Below the pieces are notes generated by a model. The model did no database searches, was not told where the DNA came from, and saw nothing but the letters and a program-made list of their open reading frames with translations. A program made the position numbers and the translations under genes. From assembly GCA_039197065.1 (NCBI GenBank), contig JBCCUL010000014.1:153631-217630 (forward strand): 64,000 bases of DNA, given 5' to 3'. Each line of letters opens with the position of its first letter. Within the stretch, counting starts at the first letter, position 1. The DNA is from JANQPX01 sp039197065 (GTDB lineage: Bacteria; Pseudomonadota; Alphaproteobacteria; Geminicoccales; Geminicoccaceae). This document shows positions 51,216-59,979 of this stretch, piece after piece.

Positions 51216-52361
51216 TTGCCTATGCGTCGCGTGCAGGAACAGGGCTTTATCGATCGCGCCAAGAAAGCGCTCAAAAGGGACGACAGCGGCGTCGACCGCC
51301 GGAGTTTTCTGGCTGCCGCCTCGGCTGTAGCCGCAGGCACCGCCATGGCGCCGGAAGCGTTCGCTCGCAACTTCGACACCAACGAGCCCACCCGCTACCC
51401 CGACCCGGACATCGTTTCGCTCGACGGCAGCTTCCGCGCGAAGCTCGGCAACACCCCGATCGAGCGCTTGTACACCGGCACCTACTGGTCCGAGGGCTGT
51501 GCCTGGTCGGGCGCCGGCAAATATGTCGTCTGGTCCGACATCCCCAGATCCGAAAACCTCCGCTATATCGACGAGGACGGCCACGTTTCCCGCCAGCACC
51601 GCTATCCCTCCAACCACTCGAACGGCAACACCTTCGACTTCCAGGGCCGCCAGATCAGCTTTTGCCACGAGCCCGCGATGGTCATCCGCTACGAATGGGA
51701 CGGCACCACCACCATTCTCGCCGACAGCTTCAATGGCGAGCGCTTCAACGCCTGCAATGACGGCATGGTCCACCCGGACGACGGTTCCATCTGGTTCACC
51801 GATCCCGGCTACGGCGCGCTCATGAACTACGAGGGCAAGCGCTACAATGAGGATCCGCGCCCGTTCCGAAAGGAAGCCGTCTACCGCATCGACGGCCAAA
51901 CCGGCGAGATCACCATGGTCGCCGACGATCCCTTCAAACCGAACGGCATGTGCTTCAGCCACGACTATACCAAGGTCTACATCGCCGACACCGGCGCGTC
52001 TCACTATGGCGACCAGGGTGCGGTCCCGCAGCTCTGGGTCTACGACCTCGATGGCGCCACCCTCAAGAATGGCAAGCAACTCTGTGACACGACGATCGAG
52101 GGCGTCGAGGGTGCGGGCTTCTATGACGGCATCCGCTGCGACGAGAGCGGCAATATCTGGGCAGGCGCCGGCTGGGTCGGCGATGGTTACGACGGTGTCC
52201 ACATCATCAACCCTGCGGGCCAAAAAATCGGTCAGATCCGCCTGCCTGAGATCTGCGGCAACGTGGTCTTCGGCGGCCCCAAACGTAACCGCCTCTTCAT
52301 GGCCGCCAGCCAGAGCCTATACGCTGTTTATGTGGAAACAACCGGCGCCCATATAACTTGA
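51216..52361 (+). CDS. Tat-exported SMP-30/gluconolactonase-like protein
   Basis: 381 residues; a Tat leader VDRRSFLAAASAVAAGTAMAPEAFA begins about 26 residues in. The beta-propeller shows the SMP-30 signatures: TYWSEGCAWSGAGKYVVWSD, CNDGMVHPDDGSIWFTDPGYG and KPNGMCFSHDYTKVYIADTG, including the Glu and Asn residues that bind the divalent metal. Such enzymes hydrolyse sugar lactones such as gluconolactone. An ATG at 51222 (MRRVQEQ) is an equally good start. A clear terminator follows. Confidence 0.87.
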   Translation: MPMRRVQEQGFIDRAKKALKRDDSGVDRRSFLAAASAVAAGTAMAPEAFARNFDTNEPTRYPDPDIVSLDGSFRAKLGNTPIERLYTGTYWSEGCAWSGAGKYVVWSDIPRSENLRYIDEDGHVSRQHRYPSNHSNGNTFDFQGRQISFCHEPAMVIRYEWDGTTTILADSFNGERFNACNDGMVHPDDGSIWFTDPGYGALMNYEGKRYNEDPRPFRKEAVYRIDGQTGEITMVADDPFKPNGMCFSHDYTKVYIADTGASHYGDQGAVPQLWVYDLDGATLKNGKQLCDTTIEGVEGAGFYDGIRCDESGNIWAGAGWVGDGYDGVHIINPAGQKIGQIRLPEICGNVVFGGPKRNRLFMAASQSLYAVYVETTGAHIT

Positions 52362-52403
52362 CAGCGTCAAGTGGCCTGATTTTGGGCCGGTGACTGATGA
52401 AAG

Positions 52404-52434
52404 AGCCCGCGTTTCCCATGGGGAGACGCGGGCT
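52404..52434 (+). terminator. Intrinsic terminator after the SMP-30 gene
   Basis: AGCCCGCGT (52404-52412) and ACGCGGGCT (52426-52434) form a perfect 9-base stem with a 13-base loop. It lies 42 bases after the stop and is followed by TCTTCG, a weak T tract. Confidence 0.85.
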
Positions 52435-52734
52435 TCTTCGATTCAGTGTTGAATAATTAAACGAAGATCGTCTGAAAGCGCGCCTTAAGACTCGCGGAAG
52501 GCCGATTGTTCGAGACTTTTCATTCTTCCTCCAAACCTGACATGCGCATGGTGACCGAACATCGACAAGGCCCACTGCAAGAAGCGCTGATAGCGTCGCC
52601 ACGCCGATCGTTAAGTAAACTGTAGGAACTATCGGATACTCTGCGTGGATCTTGCCATCCAAAATTCTGGCCAAAGCACTTTGGCACCTTGTTTCACCGA
52701 GGGATGAAACCTCAGAGATTTGGAGCGCTGGGCG
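52435..52734. other. Intergenic stretch before the binding-protein/kinase pair
   Basis: Three hundred bases with no supported gene; probably contains the promoter of the coupled pair that follows. No clear -35/-10 stands out. Confidence 0.4.
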
Positions 52735-53526
52735 ATGCTAAGGTCTCTTTGCTTTCTTGCGGCCTGGGCCATGGTCTTGTCGTCGCATAGCGCTGTTGCA
52801 AGAGAGATCGCCGTCGGCTTTTCCGCGACCACGGCACCCTATGTGACGTCTGACGAGGAGATGCCGGGAATCTCCGTCGAGATCGTGCGTGAAGCCTTCA
52901 AGCTTGTCGGTCACGACATCAAGCCCGTTTTTCAGTTCTTCAAGAGAAACGAGGAGGAGGTTCGGCGCGGTCGGCTGGACGCTGCTCCGGCTCCAAGGAA
53001 AGGGAGGCCAGGCCTCCACTATTCGGAACCCTGCATCGCCTATGAAAATGTTGCGGTCGTCCGCAAGCTGGACAAGATCCCCATCAAGAGCCTGAGAGAT
53101 CTCCCTGGCCATACCGTCGTGGCGTGGCAGGACGCTCATGATCATCTTGGCGGCGAGTTCGAACAGCTGTTCGGCGAGCATGTCAAAGACGACTACATCC
53201 GGAATTACTTCGATGTCGCCAATCAGGAGGCCCAGGTTCGGATGTTCTGGTCCGGCCGTGCCGACATTATCATCATCGCCGACGTCATTTTCGACTACAT
53301 GACATCCAAGATGGCGGATCATTTCGACACCAGCGTTCCGCTCGAGCGCCATCGGATCTTCGGTGAACCGAATGTTCTATCCGTTGCCTTCAACGACCCT
53401 GGCCTTCGAGATGAATTCGACGAGGGTCTCGTCAAACTGCGCGCCCGCGGCGGTATCGAGAAGATCTATAACAAGTATCGGACCCACAAACCGAAAAAGG
53501 GCGCGAAGACTGCCAAACTTGAATGA
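52735..53526 (+). CDS. Periplasmic type-3 solute-binding protein coupled to a histidine kinase
   Basis: About 263 residues from the ATG at 52735; a TTG at 52720 is also in frame. A signal peptide (LCFLAAWAMVLSSHSAVA) precedes the SBP_bac_3 fold: EIAVGFSATTAPYVTSDEEMPGISVEIVREAF, HDIKPVFQFFKRNEEEVRRGRLDAAP, and EDDYIRNYF-like later parts (KDDYIRNYFDVANQEAQV). It resembles amino-acid-type binding proteins, but no ABC permease gene is present. Its stop overlaps the start of the histidine kinase (ATGA), so it probably serves as the ligand-binding subunit of that sensor. Confidence 0.82.
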   Translation: MLRSLCFLAAWAMVLSSHSAVAREIAVGFSATTAPYVTSDEEMPGISVEIVREAFKLVGHDIKPVFQFFKRNEEEVRRGRLDAAPAPRKGRPGLHYSEPCIAYENVAVVRKLDKIPIKSLRDLPGHTVVAWQDAHDHLGGEFEQLFGEHVKDDYIRNYFDVANQEAQVRMFWSGRADIIIIADVIFDYMTSKMADHFDTSVPLERHRIFGEPNVLSVAFNDPGLRDEFDEGLVKLRARGGIEKIYNKYRTHKPKKGAKTAKLE

Positions 53527-55061
53527 GAGCCGACCAGCTAGAAGCTCCGTCGATGAACGCTTCTTCCATGTTCGCAGCAAGTTCCGGCCAAACGATGCTA
53601 CCGCTCTGGCTTCGTCAGGTCCTTGCGCCGCTATTCGCCAGTCCCCTATCGCGCACATTCGCCTTCGCGGTCATCGCGACAAGCACGGCGATTACCGTGA
53701 TCGTGACGTCGATACAACTCTGGTTCGACTACCAAACCAGTCTTGCATCGACTCAAAGCGCACTAACGCAGGTCGAGAGCTCGTACAGCTCATCGCTGAG
53801 CGCCAGCTTATGGACCTACAATGATGAATTGGTCCAAAGCCAGTTGGAAGGGATCACGAACCTGACGGAAATCGAATGGGCGGAGATTGTAACGGAGAAC
53901 GAAACGCGCTGGGCCGCTGGAGAACAGGAGTCGGCCTATACTCTTGAGAGGGTCGTCCCTCTTATCTATCCAGCGAGTTCCGGGCCATTGCGCGTAGGTC
54001 AGCTCACCCTTCTTTCCAGCCTCGATGCAATCTATTGGATTCTTGCTAAGAAATTTGCCGTCGTTCTTCTCTTAAATCTTATCAAAACACTCTGCATGAG
54101 TGTCTTCATCATCTATCTTTTTCATCGGATTGTGGGCCGTCACCTCATCAACTTGTCGGACTATCTGAAAGTTCTGAAGCCAAACGAGCAGACCGAGGAT
54201 TTCCGCCTGCGTGAACGTCAAAAAGGTGCTTCTACTGACGAGCTCGACCTGCTGGTCGCTTCCATCAACGACATGCGCGCGAACGTAATGGCCTCGTTCG
54301 ACACAATAAGGCAATACAGGGATGACCTCGAAGAGGCGCTGCAAGCTGAACGCGAACTTAGCGGGCTGCAACGCCAATTCGTCTCGATGGTATCCCATGA
54401 ATTTCGCACGCCGCTTGCCATCATCGATGGCAATGCCCAGCGGCTGCAGCGCAGCAAAGCGGAGATATCGGCAGAAAAATTAAGCGTCACGCTGACCAAG
54501 ATCAGAACGTCTGTCTCCCGGATGACAGAACTTCTGGAAAGTGTCTTGAACTCGTCGCGCCTAGAAGATGGAAAAATCGACTACAATCCTGCTGACTGCA
54601 ACATCGCTGCTTTGATCCAGGACATCTGCGGCAGCTATCGAGAACTTGCAACCGGACATCGGATCGTCGAGCACATCGACAATCTACCTGAGACGATCAT
54701 TGCGGATGAAAAGCTGCTGCGTCATGTCGTTTCGAACCTTATGTCAAATGCCACCAAATATGCTCCCGAAGGCACGTCAATTTGGCTGAGAGCCTATGTC
54801 GGCGATCAGAACGACGTCGTTATTGCCGTACAAGATCAAGGTGTCGGCATTCCTGAAGATGAAATTGATGAGCTCTTTAGGCGTTTCTTTCGAGCGTCGA
54901 CGTCCACGGGCATCCCGGGAACAGGCATTGGTCTCCATCTCGTCAAAAGCCTGATCGACTTGCATGGCGGTCAAATCGAGGTCGAAAGCAGGCCTGACCA
55001 GGGATCGACATTCACGGTCCACCTGCCCATCAATCAATCCGCTATGGAACAAGCGCCCTGA
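53523..55061 (+). CDS. Sensor histidine kinase coupled to a binding protein
   Basis: 512 residues. Two membrane helices (FAFAVIATSTAITVIVTSIQL and FAVVLLLNLIKTLCMSVFIIYLF) bracket a short periplasmic domain of about 105 residues. A HAMP-like segment, a coiled coil and the HisKA box MVSHEFRTPLAIIDGNAQRL (catalytic His) follow, then N box VSNLMSNATKYAP, G1 VQDQGVGIPEDEI and G2 GTGIGLHLVKSL. All ATPase motifs are intact. There is no response regulator adjacent, so the partner must be elsewhere. A binding protein upstream suggests ligand sensing through a periplasmic complex, as in LuxPQ-like or VirA/ChvE-like systems. Confidence 0.88.
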   Translation: MRADQLEAPSMNASSMFAASSGQTMLPLWLRQVLAPLFASPLSRTFAFAVIATSTAITVIVTSIQLWFDYQTSLASTQSALTQVESSYSSSLSASLWTYNDELVQSQLEGITNLTEIEWAEIVTENETRWAAGEQESAYTLERVVPLIYPASSGPLRVGQLTLLSSLDAIYWILAKKFAVVLLLNLIKTLCMSVFIIYLFHRIVGRHLINLSDYLKVLKPNEQTEDFRLRERQKGASTDELDLLVASINDMRANVMASFDTIRQYRDDLEEALQAERELSGLQRQFVSMVSHEFRTPLAIIDGNAQRLQRSKAEISAEKLSVTLTKIRTSVSRMTELLESVLNSSRLEDGKIDYNPADCNIAALIQDICGSYRELATGHRIVEHIDNLPETIIADEKLLRHVVSNLMSNATKYAPEGTSIWLRAYVGDQNDVVIAVQDQGVGIPEDEIDELFRRFFRASTSTGIPGTGIGLHLVKSLIDLHGGQIEVESRPDQGSTFTVHLPINQSAMEQAP

Positions 55062-55321
55062 TGTTATGTCGAAGGGAATGCCGAAGGGTGTTTGGAAAGT
55101 CCATCAAAGCACTCTAGCTCGACGACATCTTCCGGCCTTCGGCCCTTATGATTAAGCGCTCTGGACATCGGTGACCTGCGCGTTCGTGTTTGATTTATCT
55201 ACTTGGTAAGGGGGCTGGTGGGGCTTTGCTAAACAATTCAGTGACGATGCATCAAGCCGGCCTGCGTACCAGGATGGTTGGCCGCCGCATGGGAGCGTTT
55301 CCAGCTGGAAAGTCCTAGGGT

Positions 55322-55420
55322 GGGTCCCGATTGGGGTGTGACGGCATACACGTTCTATCTCATTGTTTCGTCGCATTTCCTTATCGAACAGGTGGTTCCA
55401 CCTGTTCGGTAAAAACTCTA
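55322..55420 (+). repeat. Dispersed intergenic element, family 1, copy 4
   Basis: Conserved words are TTCTATCTCATTGTTTCG, TCGCATTTCCTTATCGAACA and GGTGGTTCCACCTGTTCGG, ending in AAAAACTCTA. The last bases CTA are the stop codon TAG of endA on the minus strand, as copy 3 is for the chemoreceptor gene. It fills the end of the 356-base gap after the histidine kinase, which holds nothing else I recognise. Confidence 0.8.
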
Positions 55421-56155
55421 ACGGCCTGGACGTCCAAGCGCGATCCACGGATTCCGCCGTCCCTGAAGTCCAGCGATCGCTGCATGGCGACGCTGTTCGA
55501 TGGCGTCCGGCGGGTCTTGCCTGTGCCAGGTCTCGAAGAGATGGCGTTGCGTGTCTTTTAGCTGGATGCCATGGGTGGCCTGCATGTAGAGGTGGATGCG
55601 GGCGATGTCGCCGCGGATTTCGGGGCGGGGTTCGGCGCTTTTGGCCTGACGGTCGATTTCGATGTCACAGCGGCCGAACGCGCGGCGTTCGCCGGCGATC
55701 AGGCTGAAACGGTAATTGCTTCGGAATTCATTCACCTCGCCGACGCTTGGCCTGAGATTGTGCATGTCCTGATAGGCGTCCCTGAAGGCTGGATCGATGG
55801 CGAGGCAGCATTTTCGGCCTTTGAAGGCCTGGCCCCTTGCATCCCGGCAGATTTTTTTCGTCCAGCAGGTGCGGCCCGCACCGATCCAGGAGGCGGGGAC
55901 GACATGCTCGACCTCGACGCGGCCGGCCCGTTGGCCGCCATGCCGGCTCTGATAGCCGCAGGCTTCGAGGTTCAATCGACGGCCCGCGTCGAACGGGCAG
56001 CCGCAGTAGAAGGTCCGACGATCTAAGGCGAACACCTCGGTATAGAGGGCGCGCTTGACCGCGGCATAGCTTCCAAACGCTAAAGCCGGCCCCGGCGTCA
56101 ATACCGGGACCAGCGCCAGCAGGACGCCCAAGACGGCGCCGACACCCGATCGCAT
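55418..56155 (-). CDS. endA: Secreted endonuclease I family nuclease
   Basis: 245 residues. A signal peptide (VGAVLGVLLALVPVLTPGPALA) leads into the EndA/NucM fold: TFYCGCPFDAG, the beta-beta-alpha-metal motif VEVEHVVPASW (catalytic His), DAYQDMHNLRPSVGEVNEFRSNY (Asn metal ligand) and Cys residues forming disulfides. Such enzymes are periplasmic or extracellular nonspecific nucleases for DNA and sometimes RNA. The N-terminal Cys pairs and the EHVVPAS motif make the family secure. The stop is supplied by a family-1 repeat. Confidence 0.87.
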   Translation of the reverse strand: MRSGVGAVLGVLLALVPVLTPGPALAFGSYAAVKRALYTEVFALDRRTFYCGCPFDAGRRLNLEACGYQSRHGGQRAGRVEVEHVVPASWIGAGRTCWTKKICRDARGQAFKGRKCCLAIDPAFRDAYQDMHNLRPSVGEVNEFRSNYRFSLIAGERRAFGRCDIEIDRQAKSAEPRPEIRGDIARIHLYMQATHGIQLKDTQRHLFETWHRQDPPDAIEQRRHAAIAGLQGRRNPWIALGRPGR

Positions 56156-56220
56156 GATCGTTTCCTCAGTCGCTTTTTCGGCAAGACTAAGCCGAAAAAG
56201 TCACGATCGGGTTAATCGCG

Positions 56221-56574
56221 TCAGACGCCGCTGACGATGGTGCAGTATTTCGAGTAGATGCCGGCGAAATAGTGGGTGAAGCGTTCTTCCACGAGATGCA
56301 CTTCTTCGATGCCCGCGTTTTCTTTTGCGCGGACAACGGTGGAATTGCCGGAGGCGTAAAGGCCGAGAATGCCCGTGGTGCAGGCTTCGCCGGTGCGCGT
56401 GGTGAGTGCCTGCTTGTCCAGCACCGCCACCGGTCTGGTCACGTTCGTGTAGAAGGCGCCGTTATGCCCGGAAGCCGGCCAGTTGGCGCAGCCGGTCAGA
56501 ACCAGGGCGAGCGCTGCGAGCGTTCCCAGCCTGAGTGCGCCGCCCGCGCGCGTTCGGCGTCTGTGTTCGGTCAT
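56221..56574 (-). CDS. TRL-like lipoprotein
   Basis: 117 residues from the ATG at 56574; the ORF is open to 56598. The signal ends in a lipobox LVLTGC. The short mature domain fits the TRL family: GEACTTGILGLYASGNSTVVRAKENAGIEEVHLVEE and YCTIVSGV at the end, with two Cys likely forming a disulfide. The family, named for a tRNA-linked locus in other bacteria, is of unknown function. No tRNA is adjacent here. Confidence 0.75.
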   Translation of the reverse strand: MTEHRRRTRAGGALRLGTLAALALVLTGCANWPASGHNGAFYTNVTRPVAVLDKQALTTRTGEACTTGILGLYASGNSTVVRAKENAGIEEVHLVEERFTHYFAGIYSKYCTIVSGV

Positions 56575-56696
56575 GCGTAAGGTCCCCCATATCGACACCG
56601 GACATCGCCCGGTAGTTCCGAACCGGTTAACACTTCGGAGGACTTACATCATCCATATGTGGAACGTCGAGAGGCCGAATCGTGAACTCTTTCGGG

Positions 56697-59600
56697 TTAT
56701 TCGGCGGGCGCTACGGCCGCGTCAGCCGAGCCCGCGGCCGCCGGCCGCTGCCGGCTCATGAACAGGCTCAGCATCGGTGGAATCAAGAGGAGGGTCAAAA
56801 GGGCGGACAGCGAGAGACCGCCGATCACCACCGAGCCCAGACCGCGATAGAGCTCCGATCCTGCGCCCGGGAAGATCACCAGCGGCAGCATGCCGAAGAC
56901 CGAGGTCAGCGTGCTCATGAAGATCGGGCGCAGGCGATTGCGCGTCGCTTCCTGGATCGCGTCATCCGTCGCCATGCCTTCGTGACGGAGGTGGTGGAGG
57001 GTCTGGTGCACCAGGAGGATCGCATTGTTCACCACGATACCGACAAGGATCACAAAGCCCAGCAGTGTGAGCATGTCGAGCGGCTGATATTGATAAAGGT
57101 TGAGCAGTGCGAGACCGCCGACGCCGCCTGCCGCCGCCACCGGCACGGAGACGAGGATGATCAGCGGATAAACGAAGCTCTCGAACAGTACCGCCATCAC
57201 CAGATAAACGATGACGATAGCAAGCGCGAGATTGAGCACCATGGCATCCCAGGTCTGGGTGAGCTGATCTGCGGTGCCGGCGAGGTTGACCTTCACGCCG
57301 GGCGGGAGACCTCCTTCGCGCAGCACGGCGACGACGTCCTCTTCCAGGATCTCGAGCGCGCTCTCTAGCGGCAGGTCATTGGCCGGGCGGATTTCGAGGG
57401 TGACGGTACGTTCGCGCTCCAGGTGCAGGATCTCGTTCGGTCCCTCGGTGACCTCGATGCGGGCGAGGCTGCTCGCCGGCAGAATCTGGCCTGAACTGGT
57501 GACGACCGGAAGGGAGTCGATGGCCTGGGTGCGCTCGCCCTCGGGCTTGGGGCCGAGAAGGGTGAGATCGATCGGGCTGCCGCCCACGGTGATCTCGGCG
57601 ACACGCAGGCCGTCATTGAAGGCGTCCACGGTCGTGGCAAGCGTTCGCGCCGAGACGCCGGCATCGGCGAGGCGAACGCGATCCGGGATCAGACGGACCT
57701 CGGGTGCGCCGAGCTCCAGGCCTGGCCTCGGGCGAAGCTGGTGCCCTTGCTCGCGCGGCAGGACGCCGCTGACCAGACCGGCCGCTTGGAGTGCGACGCC
57801 CAAGATCTCGTTAAGATCCGGGCCGGAAATGTCGAGATCCACCGTGCGTCCGCCGCCGATGCCACGGCCGAACATCGAGGGCTGGGTGATGAAACCGAAG
57901 GTGCCGGGCTCGGCGAAGACCGGTTGGGAAAGTGGTTCGATCAGCTCGCCGGCACGCTGCGGATCCTCGGCCTGCGCACCGAGAAAGATGAAGCCCGTGG
58001 AAGAGACGAAAAAGAAGTTCTTGATGCGGGCCGGACCGTCTGGCACGGCTTCCTCATCGCTCTCCGAGACCCAAAGCGGTCTCGACGCTTCCTCGACGCG
58101 CTTGGCGATTTCGGTCTTGGTTTCCAAGTTGTAGCCGGGCGGTGGGATGACGACGCCGAACACCAGATTGCGGTTGCCGTCGGGCAGATATTCGAGCTTA
58201 GGGAGAAGCGCATAGGCGCTGGCCATTGCGCCCAGTGTCACAATGGATGCGACACCGAAGGCGAGCGCTCGGCTCCGTACGACGGAGCGCGTGAACGCCA
58301 TGATCAGATTCGAAAAGCGACCGGCCAGGTTGTCGATCACCGGCAGCCTCATGCTCTCGCCGCTGGGACGCACCTTGGTCAAAAGTCGCTTCGACAGAGC
58401 CGGGATCACGGTCATTGCCACAAGCAGGGACAAGATGACGGCGACCGAGATCGCCACCGCGATATCGCGAAACAGCTGGCCGACTTCCAGTTCCATGGTG
58501 AGGATCGGGATAAACACCATGACCGTGGTCAGCGCCGAGACCAGGATGGCGCCCCACACCTGCTTGGCGCCTTGATAAGCGGCCTCGGCAGCGGACATGC
58601 CGGTCTGTCGCAGGCGGTAGATATTCTCCAGAACGACGATCGCCGCATCGACCACCATGCCGACAGCGAAGGCGATGCCGGCAAGCGAAATCACATTGAG
58701 GGACCGGCCCATGAAAGCCATGGCGACGAAGGAGGCGACCACCGATACCGGAATTGCGATCGAAACGATCAGCGTGGCGTAACCGGAGCGCAGGAACAGC
58801 ATCAGCATAAGCGCTGCGAGCGCGCCGCCGACCAGGATGTTCTGATTGACGAGATTGATCGCGCTGTCGATGTAGACGGTCTCGTCATAGACCTGACGGA
58901 TGGTGAGGTTCTCGCGCGGCAAGGGGCCTGCCTGCATCTCCTCGATCGCTTCTCTGATCGCCGCCATGGTGTCGATGACATTGGCGCCGGTCTCGCGCTG
59001 GGCGTTGATCGCCATGGCGGGCACGCCGAGGATACGGATGTTGGCGAAGGGCTCCTTATAGGCAAAGCCGACGGAGGCGATGTCCCCGACCGTGACCCGT
59101 CCGAGCCGGCCGGATGTCTCGTCCTGCAGGCTGCGCAGCACCACCTGCTCGATCTGTTCGGGTTCGACGAATTCGCCCTCGGTGCGCACGATATAGCGGC
59201 GCTTACCCTCTTCGACGTCGCCAGCGGTCGCCGAGATATTGGCGGCTCTGAGCGCATCGACCACTTCCGGGATGGTCAGCCGATAGCGCGCCATGCGATT
59301 TGGGTCGACGATGACCTGCAGTTCGCGCTCGCTGCCGCCGAACACATTGATTTTCGACACGCCGGGCACTCGTTCCAGACGGTCTTGGACCGTGTCCTCG
59401 ATGAAGTCGCGGAATGTGTGGATCGGCCGCTCGATGCCCTCTTCGCGGGTGACGATGAACCAGGCGATTGGGTTGTCTTCGGTGCCTGCCGTGTCGAGGG
59501 TGGGCTCGTCCGCTTCATCCGGATAGCTGGACACGCGATCCAGCCGGTTTGCGACCAGAAGGAGGGCGCGATCCATGTCCTGGCCGACCTGGAATTCGAG

Positions 59601-59909
59601 TGTGACATCGCCCTGACCGTTCTGGGAGCGCGAGGTCATTTTCTCCACGCCTTGGAGACCGCGCAGCACCTCTTCCTGCTCGTTGATGATCTCGCGCTCG
59701 ACCTCGGCGGGCGATGCGCCCGGCCATTGGGTCTCGATGGTGATCACCGGCTTTCGGACATCCGGGGTCAGCTGGATCGGGATGGTGTTCAGCGCCACCA
59801 GGCCGAACAGCAGCGCCATCAGCACCGCCGCGACGACGGCGATCGGACGTTCGATAGCAAGTCGGATCAAATTCATTTGTGGAGCGTCCACATCGTTGAC
59901 TTGGGACAC
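56697..59909 (-). CDS. RND efflux pump, inner-membrane transporter
   Basis: 1070 residues. Hydrophobic helix pattern and sequences match the HAE-type RND pumps: AIERPIAVVAAVLMALLFGL at the N-terminus, IPIQLTPDVRKPVITIETQWPGASPAEVE, proton-relay helix 4 GIAFAVGMVVDAAIVVLENIYR with the Asp residues, and LLGFVILVGIVVNNAILLV. The pump takes substrates from the periplasm with the proton gradient and passes them to an outer-membrane channel. Start is a GTG at 59909; the ATG at 59876 is an alternative. It follows the membrane-fusion-protein gene by 70 bases. No outer-membrane component is present. Confidence 0.92.
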   Translation of the reverse strand: MSQVNDVDAPQMNLIRLAIERPIAVVAAVLMALLFGLVALNTIPIQLTPDVRKPVITIETQWPGASPAEVEREIINEQEEVLRGLQGVEKMTSRSQNGQGDVTLEFQVGQDMDRALLLVANRLDRVSSYPDEADEPTLDTAGTEDNPIAWFIVTREEGIERPIHTFRDFIEDTVQDRLERVPGVSKINVFGGSERELQVIVDPNRMARYRLTIPEVVDALRAANISATAGDVEEGKRRYIVRTEGEFVEPEQIEQVVLRSLQDETSGRLGRVTVGDIASVGFAYKEPFANIRILGVPAMAINAQRETGANVIDTMAAIREAIEEMQAGPLPRENLTIRQVYDETVYIDSAINLVNQNILVGGALAALMLMLFLRSGYATLIVSIAIPVSVVASFVAMAFMGRSLNVISLAGIAFAVGMVVDAAIVVLENIYRLRQTGMSAAEAAYQGAKQVWGAILVSALTTVMVFIPILTMELEVGQLFRDIAVAISVAVILSLLVAMTVIPALSKRLLTKVRPSGESMRLPVIDNLAGRFSNLIMAFTRSVVRSRALAFGVASIVTLGAMASAYALLPKLEYLPDGNRNLVFGVVIPPPGYNLETKTEIAKRVEEASRPLWVSESDEEAVPDGPARIKNFFFVSSTGFIFLGAQAEDPQRAGELIEPLSQPVFAEPGTFGFITQPSMFGRGIGGGRTVDLDISGPDLNEILGVALQAAGLVSGVLPREQGHQLRPRPGLELGAPEVRLIPDRVRLADAGVSARTLATTVDAFNDGLRVAEITVGGSPIDLTLLGPKPEGERTQAIDSLPVVTSSGQILPASSLARIEVTEGPNEILHLERERTVTLEIRPANDLPLESALEILEEDVVAVLREGGLPPGVKVNLAGTADQLTQTWDAMVLNLALAIVIVYLVMAVLFESFVYPLIILVSVPVAAAGGVGGLALLNLYQYQPLDMLTLLGFVILVGIVVNNAILLVHQTLHHLRHEGMATDDAIQEATRNRLRPIFMSTLTSVFGMLPLVIFPGAGSELYRGLGSVVIGGLSLSALLTLLLIPPMLSLFMSRQRPAAAGSADAAVAPAE

Positions 59910-59979
59910 GTCGGTGAAAAACGAGTCCTTGTCGGGATGGGTATGTGGTTACGCGAGAGGGGCCATCGGTCGAGGTTCA

